Shown: one piece after another, positions 1-5,625 of the stretch
Layout: the number at the start of each line of letters is the position of its first letter
How positions within the stretch are numbered: the stretch's first letter is position 1
Source: Thiobacillus sp.
Lineage (GTDB): Bacteria; Pseudomonadota; Gammaproteobacteria; Burkholderiales; Thiobacillaceae
Reading direction: 5' to 3'
Length of the DNA: 7,961 nucleotides
NCBI RefSeq assembly: GCF_024708915.1
Contig: NZ_JANJXQ010000090.1
Coordinates: forward strand, 1-7,961
Position numbers and translations under genes: made by a program
The notes under the pieces: generated by a model
The model's input: only the letters and a program-made list of their open reading frames with translations
The model's database searches: none
Told to the model about the DNA's origin: nothing

Positions 1-6
1 GACGTA

Positions 7-112
7 ATGAAACGGATGGATTTTTTCGCAGGGCAAGGCGCGAGGAGGCGACATAGCCGGCTCTATGGCAACGACGAGCAACGCCGCCATGCGGAAAAAG
101 ACGCCGTTTCAT
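7..112. repeat. Imperfect palindromic repeat, REP/MITE-like
   Basis: The two ends are inverted copies: the left arm (7-30, beginning atgaaacgg) matches the reverse complement of the right arm (90-112, ending ccgtttcat) with a few mismatches. The middle is also roughly symmetric: CATAG at 52-56 faces CTATG at 63-67 around a 6-base loop, and GGCG at 37-40 faces CGCC at 82-85. The unit could therefore fold as one long interrupted hairpin. It contains no transposase gene, and a short ATG-initiated reading frame through it looks non-coding. Its form fits a non-autonomous dispersed element or a large REP/BIME-type intergenic repeat. Copy number in the genome cannot be seen from one window, and no second copy exists here. 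Confidence 0.6.
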
Positions 113-298
113 GTTGCGATATTTCTGAGTCACGACACTAGGCTCAGGAAAGAACCACTTTCATACTCCGGGCGCCTTGCGCAGCCACGTATCGAGGCTT
201 TGCACCAGGCAATTGCAGCCCGCCACGGCTCCGCCGGCTGTGAGGGACGACGGCGCCCCCGGTCTTGATTTGCCTTCCCGATGATCTAGGGTTGGATA
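113..298. other. Unassigned intergenic sequence upstream of hsp20
   Basis: I find no convincing gene here. The most promoter-like stretch is TTGATT (265-270), 16 bases, then TAGGGT (287-292). This is a weak sigma-70-type match that would start transcription near 299, at the first leader hairpin of the heat-shock gene. A CCCGAT at 277-282 resembles a sigma-32 -10 element but lacks a properly spaced -35 partner, so heat-shock sigma control is not shown. Any promoter assignment here is tentative. Confidence 0.3.
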
Positions 299-360
299 GG
301 CAGTTGGCAAGGTAACTGCCGTTTTTTCCATCCATCCACTATTCAGATGCGGAGAAACCC
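299..360 (+). promoter_or_regulatory. Structured hsp20 leader, candidate RNA thermometer
   Basis: Two hairpins can be drawn by eye. Hairpin I is GGCAGTT (299-305) with AACTGCC (314-320), a perfect 7-bp stem with an 8-base loop. Hairpin II pairs the following U-tract, UUUUUCC (323-329), with GGAGAAA (351-357), the Shine-Dalgarno of hsp20. This gives 7 pairs including one G-U. CAUC (333-336) can also pair with GAUG (346-349) inside it. A weak, U-rich helix masking the ribosome binding site next to an Hsp20 gene is the design of fourU and ROSE-type thermometers. The alternative reading is that hairpin I plus the T-run (322-327) is an intrinsic terminator for upstream transcription. No folding energy was computed. 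Confidence 0.45.
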
Positions 361-804
361 ATGAGCAAGCTTGCCCGTTACGACCCATTCAGCCTGACCC
401 GTATCGATCCGTTTGAGGACATCGATGACCTGTTCAAGGGCTTTTTCGTTCGCCCGGTTGCCTTCGAAGGGCAAACCCAGATGCAAATCAAGATAGACGT
501 GAAGGAGAACGACGATGCCTATACCGTTCACGCCGACATTCCTGGTGTGAAAAAGGAGGACATCCACGTCAGCATCGACGGCAACCAGGTTTCGATCAGC
601 GCCGAGACGAAGGTGGAAAAGGAAGAGAAAAAGGATGAGAAGGTATTGCGTTCGGAACGCTACAGCGGCAAGGTGGTGCGTAGCTTCACTCTGGCACACG
701 ACGTGGACGAAGCCAAAGCCCAGGCCAAATACAGCGACGGCGTGCTGGAACTGAGCCTGCCGAAGAAAGCGGTGAGTTCGGCCAGGAAACTGGCGATCCA
801 GTGA
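361..804 (+). CDS. Hsp20/alpha-crystallin small heat-shock protein
   Basis: This 147-residue protein is an ATP-independent cytoplasmic holdase that keeps unfolding proteins soluble for refolding by DnaK and ClpB. The N-terminal arm (about 1-40) is followed by the alpha-crystallin domain (about 42-136). The domain shows the conserved ERYSGKVVRSFTL-type strand near 99-111 and the GVL motif at 127-129. The C-terminal tail ends in LAI (144-146), the I/L-x-I/V motif that docks subunits into oligomers. The length is normal and nothing is missing. The ATG has GGAG at 351-354, six bases upstream, and that site may be masked by RNA structure. A strong terminator follows the stop, so the gene appears monocistronic. 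The family is certain; assignment to a named subtype such as IbpA is not, so no symbol is given. Confidence 0.95.
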   Translation: MSKLARYDPFSLTRIDPFEDIDDLFKGFFVRPVAFEGQTQMQIKIDVKENDDAYTVHADIPGVKKEDIHVSIDGNQVSISAETKVEKEEKKDEKVLRSERYSGKVVRSFTLAHDVDEAKAQAKYSDGVLELSLPKKAVSSARKLAIQ

Positions 805-825
805 TTTCCCGAATTTCAGGCGAAG

Positions 826-853
826 GCGGCATCCTGGGGGTGCCGCTTTTTTT
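826..853 (+). terminator. Rho-independent terminator of hsp20
   Basis: GCGGCATCC (826-834) pairs with GGGTGCCGC (838-846), nine pairs including one G-U with a three-base loop, followed directly by seven T (847-853). It lies 22 bases after the hsp20 stop codon and separates that gene from the c-di-GMP gene. Confidence 0.9.
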
Positions 854-914
854 CGTCCGCATGCGCTCAGCCGTCGAAAAAATCATATAGAACAAAAAGC
901 TGCCAACGAATCCA

Positions 915-942
915 TAGACAGATTCGCTCTCCAGTTTACAAT
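915..942 (+). promoter_or_regulatory. Sigma-70-type promoter for the c-di-GMP gene
   Basis: TAGACA (915-920, five of six matches to TTGACA) is separated by 16 bases from TACAAT (937-942, five of six matches to TATAAT). It lies after the hsp20 terminator and about 145 bases before the TTG start of the large gene. Transcription would begin near 949, almost on the ATG of the short reading frame at 950. The match is read by eye and is unproven. Confidence 0.55.
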
Positions 943-949
943 CGCAAAG

Positions 950-1060
950 ATGAGTGTCCATTATCTTCACATGGTCATTGTTGTCCTCATACTGACGACT
1001 GTCCCCGGCGCGCAATCCGCACTGCAAGAGCTGCCGCAACCGTTCGGAGCCCGGCCATAG
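950..1060 (+). CDS. Possible 36-residue signal-peptide-like small ORF
   Basis: ATG at 950 opens a 36-codon frame ending at TAG 1058-1060. The product has a hydrophobic stretch at about residues 8-18 (MVIVVLILTTV) followed by PGAQSA, which looks like a secretion signal with a signal-peptidase site. Only about 15 residues would remain after cleavage. There is no clear Shine-Dalgarno before the ATG, and the predicted transcript start falls on it, so it would be nearly leaderless. Its stop overlaps an ATA codon in the frame of the downstream GGDEF-EAL gene. It could be a coupling leader peptide, the broken remnant of an exported protein, or chance. Confidence that it is translated is low. Confidence 0.25.
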   Translation: MSVHYLHMVIVVLILTTVPGAQSALQELPQPFGARP

Positions 1061-1086
1061 GCGCGTTTCCCATCTCCGTTCGCCTG

Positions 1087-4000
1087 TTGGCGAGTTATCT
1101 GCTGGTGGCCGTGCTGCCGCTGGCGGGGCTGGCCGCTTTTTATCTGGCCTCGTTCGAAGCGTCGCTGCGCGAAACCGTGCTGGCGAACATGGCCACGATC
1201 GCGGACAAAAAAGCCGAGCAAATCGACAGCTATATGGCTGAACGGCTGGCGGACGCCAAACAGCTCAGCCAGAGGAACGTCATCCGCAACGGCCTTGCCG
1301 CCCTGGAGCGCGCCTTCCACGCGGGCGGTCTGAACGCCCCCGCCTACCGGGCCGCCGCACAGCGCTTGCGCGACAGCCTGGGTACCTCCTACGGAGCCGA
1401 CGGCTTTTACGACCTGCTGCTGATCGACAAGGCCGGCAACGTGGTGTTTTCGATCGCGCAAGAGCCGGATACCGGCGCCAGCCTGAAACACGGCGCTTAT
1501 CGCGACACCCAGCTGGCGAAAGGATTCGATCAGGCGGTGCAAACCCAGCAGCCCCATCTCAGTTCTTTTGCGCTTTATCCGCCGTCCGGAAACCAGCCTG
1601 CGGCCTTTCTGGTGGTGCCGCTGCTGGAAAACGGCATGGTGGCCGGCGCGCTCGCATTGCAGCTGGATGTAAGCAGGCTGGAATCGGTGACGGCCGACCG
1701 CACCGGCCTGGGGCGCACCGGCGAAACGGTGCTGGTGCAGAAAGACGGAAACGACGCTGTTTACACCGCCCCGCTCAGACATGTCCGGGAGGCTGCCTAC
1801 CGCTACCGCAAGCCGCTCCAGGAGACGCCATGGCCAATGCAAAAAGTGCTGTCCGGAGATCGCGGCCGCGGCATCGTTCGCGACTACGCTGGCATCGAAA
1901 ACGTGGCGGCCTGGCGCTATCTGCCCGCCCTGGACTGGGGCATGGTGGTGAAGATCGACACCGCCGAGGCGTTGGCGCCGGCCATGCAGCTGCGCCGGAC
2001 AACCTGTCTCGCGCTGGGATTTTTCCTGCTGCTGTCCGGCATTGCGGCCTATTTTCTGGGACGCGGGCTGTCGCGCCCGATCCGCAGCCTCACCGGGGTG
2101 GTCGACCGCATTGCTGCCGGCGACTTGTCGCAGCGGGCACCGCACGAAAAGATCGATGAACTGAACCGGCTGGCCCGCGCCATCAATCGCATGACCGACG
2201 CCCTGGCGGATACCCGCCATAACCTGGAAGCCCAGGTGGAAGCGCGCTCGCAGGAGCTGCGCGAACTATCCTCGCTGCAGGGCGCGATTCTCGATCAGGC
2301 CGGAGCCCTGGTGCTGGTGCTCGACCGCGAAGGACGCATCCGCCGCTTCAATCGCGCCTGCGAGAAGCTGACGCACTATTCCTTTGCGGAAGCCGAGGGA
2401 CGTTTTGTCTGGGATTTCCTGCTGACGCCGGAAGAACGGGAAAGTGTGCACAAGGAGGCATTCAATGCCCTCGCCCGCAATCCGCATGTCTTGTGCGCAT
2501 CGCATACCAATTACTGGGTTGCCCGGGACGGGACCAGGCGGCTGATCGAGTGGTCGAATACCCTGCTGCTCGACGAGCGCGGCGAGACGGCCTTCATGGT
2601 CAGCATCGGCATCGACGTGACGGAAAAAAGAATGGCCGAGGCAGCACTCCAGGAAAGCGAGCGACGCCTCAGCGCAGCGCAGCGCATCGCCCAGGTCGGC
2701 AGTTGGGAACTCGATCCGGCCAGCGGCAAGCTGACCTGGTCGGACGAGATATTCCGTCTCTTCGAGGTCGACAAGGCGACCTTCGACGTCTCCTACGAGG
2801 CATTCCTGAGCGCGATCCATCCGGAAGACCGCGACCGCGTCGACCGGGCCTACACCGACTCGCTGACGACCCGCATCCCCTACGAAGTCGTCCACCGGCT
2901 GCGCATGCCGGATGGCCGTATCAAATGGGTGAACGAGCGTTGCGAGACGTTCTACGACGCGCAAGGCGCAGCGCTCCGCTCCAGCGGCACCGTGCAGGAC
3001 ATCACCGAGCGCAAACAGGCGGAAGAAGCGCTGCGGCTCTATGCCAACGTGTTCGAGCACAGCGGCGAGGCCATCCTCATCACCGACAGCGGCAACCGCA
3101 TCCTGGCGGTGAATTCCGCCTTCACCCGCCTGACGGGCTACGGCATCGACGAAATTCGCGGCGACAACCCCCGCATTCTCGCTTCCGGGCAGACGCCCGC
3201 CGAAACCTACCAGGCCATGTGGACCGCATTGAACGAGACGGGCTACTGGCAGGGCGAGATCATCGACCGCCGCAAGGACGCCACCCTCTATCCGAAATGG
3301 ATGTCGATATCCGCCGTACGCGATGCCGGCGGCCATATCGCCCATTACGTCGCCAGTTTCACCGACATCTCGGAACGCAAGGCGGCCGAAGCGCAGATCC
3401 GCCATTTGGCGTATCACGATGCCCTGACCGGCCTGCTCAATCGCTTCAGCCTGCAAAGCCAGCTGGAACAGGCGCTGGCCACGGCGCGTCGCGAGCAGCG
3501 CGCCCTGGCGGTGATATTCCTCGACCTGGATCGGTTCAAAACCATCAACGACACCCTGGGCCACGCCGTCGGCGACGCCTTGCTCAGGGAAGTGGCGCGC
3601 CGCCTGCGCGACAACGTGCGCGAGAGCGACATCGTGGCACGCCTGGGCGGCGACGAATTCGTGGTGGTGCTGACCGACGTGGACGATGTCACGGCCGCCG
3701 CCCGCGTTGCGCACAAGATTCTGCAGATGCTGGCCCAGCGCTACCGTATCGGCGAAAAGGAACTGCATTCGACGGCGAGCATCGGCCTCGCGTTATATCC
3801 TGACGACGGCGAAGACGGCGACGCGCTGATGAAGAACGCCGACGCCGCCATGTACCACGCCAAATCGCTGGGCCGCAACAATGTCCAGTTTTTCACCGCA
3901 GAAATGAACCTGGTCGCGGTAAAACGCCTGATGCTGGAACACGACTTGCGGGTGGCGATCGAGACAAATCAGTTCGAGCTGCATTACCAGCCGCAACTGG

Positions 4001-4716
4001 ACAGCCGGAATGGCCGCGCCGTCGGGGTCGAGGCCCTGGTGCGCTGGCGCCATCCGCGCGACGGCCTGGTGTCGCCGGCCCTGTTCATTCCGGTTGCCGA
4101 GGAAACGGGAATGATCCTGCCGCTGGGCGGGTGGGTGCTGGGCGAGGCCTGCCGCCAGCTCCGCGCATGGCGCGACGCCGGGGTCGCGGAGGTGACCATG
4201 GCCGTGAATCTGTCGGCGCATCAACTGCACTCCCCTGTTCTGCTGGCGCAGGTTGCGCAAGCGCTGAAAAAACACGGTTTGACGGGCGCCGACCTCGAAT
4301 TTGAAATCACCGAATCGGCGGCCATGCACGACCCCGATGCCAGCATCCGCCAGCTCAAGGCCCTGCGCGATCTCGGCGTGCGTCTGTCGATCGACGATTT
4401 CGGCACAGGCTATTCTTCGCTCAGCTATCTCAAGCTGCTGCCCATCCACACCCTGAAGCTCGACCAGTCCTTCGTCCGCGACATCGAGAGCGACGCCAAC
4501 GATGTCGCCATCTGCACCGCCACCATCGCGCTTGCCCACAACCTGGGGCTGGCCGTGACCGCGGAAGGCGTGGAAACCGAGGCGCAGCGTCTCCTGTTGA
4601 CCTCGCATCACTGCGATTTCATGCAGGGATATCTGTTCAGCAAGCCGCTGCCGGCCGCTGCCGCGCTGGCATTCATCCAGGCACGGCCACCCGTAGTCTG
4701 CGCCAATCCTGGGTGA
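1087..4716 (+). CDS. Membrane dCache-HAMP-PAS3-GGDEF-EAL c-di-GMP enzyme
   Basis: This large inner-membrane protein is predicted to make (GGDEF) and degrade (EAL) cyclic di-GMP. Numbered from the TTG at 1087 (1209 residues): TM1 about 3-22; a periplasmic dCache-like sensor to about 303; TM2 about 305-325; HAMP to about 375; a short coiled coil; PAS domains at about 399-515, 526-645 and 650-765. The GGDEF domain starts near 773 with an intact GGDEF at 854-858 and an RxxD inhibitory site (RESD, 845-848) at the canonical spacing. The EAL domain has EAL at 982-984, N1041, E1073, D1103-D1104, K1124, E1160 and Q1180, all in the usual catalytic motifs, so both activities look possible. The TTG has no ribosome binding site and cuts just before TM1. 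Codons upstream (1060-1086) read GAFPISVRL, a natural cytoplasmic lead-in, so the real start is probably ATA 1057 behind GGAG (1046-1049). The sensed ligand is unknown. Confidence 0.93.
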   Translation: MASYLLVAVLPLAGLAAFYLASFEASLRETVLANMATIADKKAEQIDSYMAERLADAKQLSQRNVIRNGLAALERAFHAGGLNAPAYRAAAQRLRDSLGTSYGADGFYDLLLIDKAGNVVFSIAQEPDTGASLKHGAYRDTQLAKGFDQAVQTQQPHLSSFALYPPSGNQPAAFLVVPLLENGMVAGALALQLDVSRLESVTADRTGLGRTGETVLVQKDGNDAVYTAPLRHVREAAYRYRKPLQETPWPMQKVLSGDRGRGIVRDYAGIENVAAWRYLPALDWGMVVKIDTAEALAPAMQLRRTTCLALGFFLLLSGIAAYFLGRGLSRPIRSLTGVVDRIAAGDLSQRAPHEKIDELNRLARAINRMTDALADTRHNLEAQVEARSQELRELSSLQGAILDQAGALVLVLDREGRIRRFNRACEKLTHYSFAEAEGRFVWDFLLTPEERESVHKEAFNALARNPHVLCASHTNYWVARDGTRRLIEWSNTLLLDERGETAFMVSIGIDVTEKRMAEAALQESERRLSAAQRIAQVGSWELDPASGKLTWSDEIFRLFEVDKATFDVSYEAFLSAIHPEDRDRVDRAYTDSLTTRIPYEVVHRLRMPDGRIKWVNERCETFYDAQGAALRSSGTVQDITERKQAEEALRLYANVFEHSGEAILITDSGNRILAVNSAFTRLTGYGIDEIRGDNPRILASGQTPAETYQAMWTALNETGYWQGEIIDRRKDATLYPKWMSISAVRDAGGHIAHYVASFTDISERKAAEAQIRHLAYHDALTGLLNRFSLQSQLEQALATARREQRALAVIFLDLDRFKTINDTLGHAVGDALLREVARRLRDNVRESDIVARLGGDEFVVVLTDVDDVTAAARVAHKILQMLAQRYRIGEKELHSTASIGLALYPDDGEDGDALMKNADAAMYHAKSLGRNNVQFFTAEMNLVAVKRLMLEHDLRVAIETNQFELHYQPQLDSRNGRAVGVEALVRWRHPRDGLVSPALFIPVAEETGMILPLGGWVLGEACRQLRAWRDAGVAEVTMAVNLSAHQLHSPVLLAQVAQALKKHGLTGADLEFEITESAAMHDPDASIRQLKALRDLGVRLSIDDFGTGYSSLSYLKLLPIHTLKLDQSFVRDIESDANDVAICTATIALAHNLGLAVTAEGVETEAQRLLLTSHHCDFMQGYLFSKPLPAAAALAFIQARPPVVCANPG

Positions 4717-4787
4717 AACCCCTCCGCCATCCTGTCCGGGCGCGCCAACCGCAATCGGCTTGGCCGGTCGCTATTGAAATGGGTGCT

Positions 4788-4796
4788 TGCTATCCT
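4788..4796 (+). promoter_or_regulatory. Weak extended -10 promoter candidate before dksA-like gene
   Basis: TGC followed by TATCCT (4791-4796) resembles an extended -10 element (four of six matches). No good -35 lies at 16-18 bases: TTGAAA at 4774-4779 is only 11 bases away. If used, the transcript would start near 4803 and carry a leader of about 40 bases. The dksA-like gene could instead be read through from the GGDEF-EAL gene, since no terminator is visible in the 125-base gap. Confidence 0.22.
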
Positions 4797-4841
4797 GATG
4801 TTTCCGACAGGCAGTTCCAACCCGACCGCGCAGGAGGTTCG

Positions 4842-5240
4842 ATGGCCGCACTTCATCAATCCCAACTCGATCAACTCGTCGCAAAACTCAAAACGGATTA
4901 CCAGACGCTGTTGCGCGAAGTGCGCGAAGAACTGGCAAACTCGGGCAATCGGCATCGCATCGACCTGCTCAACGGCGAACCCGGCGACAGCGGCGATGAA
5001 TCGATGGCAAATGCGCTGGCGGATTTCAACGTGGCGATCCTGGACCGTCAGATTCTGGAGCTGCGGGATATCGAGGCTGCATTCCGGCGCATCGAGAACG
5101 AGGAATATGCTGTGTGCATCGACTGCAGCGGAGAGATCGGTTTTAATCGCCTGATGGCCTACCCGACCGCCAAGCGCTGCATCGCGTGCCAGGAACAGCG
5201 CGAAAAGCAATACGCCCAGGAAGGCCGCCCGAAAATGTAA
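4842..5240 (+). CDS. DksA/TraR-family zinc-finger transcription regulator
   Basis: This 132-residue protein belongs to the family that inserts a coiled coil into the RNA polymerase secondary channel and tunes promoters, with ppGpp in the case of DksA. The N-terminal two-thirds are helical. The C4 zinc finger is intact: C92 and C95, then 17 residues, then C113 and C116, matching the DksA spacing. At the coiled-coil tip, D49-S-G-D52-E-S54 sits where E. coli DksA has D-x-x-D-x-A, so the acidic pair is kept but Ala is replaced by Ser. The protein is about 20 residues shorter than E. coli DksA at the N terminus, so it is better called DksA-like. The ATG at 4842 is chosen because AGGAGG lies at 4832-4837. 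The frame is open back to a GTG at 4713, but that extension looks non-coding and overlaps the previous gene. It sits 45 bases before the hibernation factor gene. Confidence 0.92.
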   Translation: MAALHQSQLDQLVAKLKTDYQTLLREVREELANSGNRHRIDLLNGEPGDSGDESMANALADFNVAILDRQILELRDIEAAFRRIENEEYAVCIDCSGEIGFNRLMAYPTAKRCIACQEQREKQYAQEGRPKM

Positions 5241-5285
5241 TCTGAACAGAATCGTCCCGCTTCATCCCAACCAACGGAGTCCCGC

Positions 5286-5591
5286 ATGAAAACCCCGCTT
5301 CAAATCACCTTCCGCGACATTCCCCATTCCGACGCCCTAGACACGCATATCCGCGACAAGGTGCACAAGCTCGAACAGGTCTTTGCCGACATCGTCAGCT
5401 GCCGGGTGGTAGTCGAACAGCCCGCCAGGCATCAGCAGCAAGGCAAGCTGTTCAACGTCCGCATCGACCTTGGCGTACCCGGTTCCGAGATCGTGGTGGA
5501 CAGGCAGCAGAACGAAGACGTCTACGCCGCGCTGCGCGACGCCTTCGATGCCGCGAAACGGCAGCTGGACGACTACGCGCGCCAGCTGTAA
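5286..5591 (+). CDS. Ribosome hibernation factor, HPF/RaiA family
   Basis: This 101-residue protein has the S30AE/HPF fold as judged by its sequence pattern: strand PLQITFRDI (4-12), a helix with SDALDTHIRDKVHKLEQVF, strands around 36-45 and 54-61, a strand SEIVVDRQ (67-74), then a C-terminal helix. Such proteins bind the 30S decoding channel and inactivate or dimerise ribosomes in stationary phase. The length matches short HPF/YfiA-type proteins, and the extra dimerisation domain of long HPF is absent. The ATG follows GGAG (5276-5279) at six bases. It lies 45 bases after the dksA-like gene and 34 before the kinase gene, on the same strand with no terminator between, so an operon is likely. 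Whether it acts like HPF (dimer-promoting) or RaiA (dimer-blocking) cannot be told from this sequence. Confidence 0.9.
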   Translation: MKTPLQITFRDIPHSDALDTHIRDKVHKLEQVFADIVSCRVVVEQPARHQQQGKLFNVRIDLGVPGSEIVVDRQQNEDVYAALRDAFDAAKRQLDDYARQL

Positions 5592-5625
5592 GGATGCGCG
5601 CCACGGTCAGGCAGGCACGGACGCG

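Noticed and set aside
65..268. 67-codon frame at the left edge
   Set aside because: It starts inside the palindromic repeat, has no ribosome binding site, and its product is basic low-complexity sequence with no recognisable motif.
265..282. FNR/Anr-type site or sigma-32 promoter upstream of hsp20
   Set aside because: There is only a TTGAT half-site without the ATCAA partner, and only a -10-like CCCGAT without a spaced CTTGAA.
967..3768. Long minus-strand frames opposite the GGDEF-EAL gene (417 and 500 codons)
   Set aside because: These are antisense shadows of an unmistakable multidomain protein, a common artefact in high-GC DNA.
4709..4724. GGGT/ACCC hairpin over the GGDEF-EAL stop as a terminator
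   Set aside because: The stem is only four pairs with no T-run.
4713..4841. N-terminal extension of the DksA-like protein from a GTG at 4713
   Set aside because: It overlaps the stop of the previous gene, lacks homology-like features, and the ATG at 4842 has a near-perfect AGGAGG.
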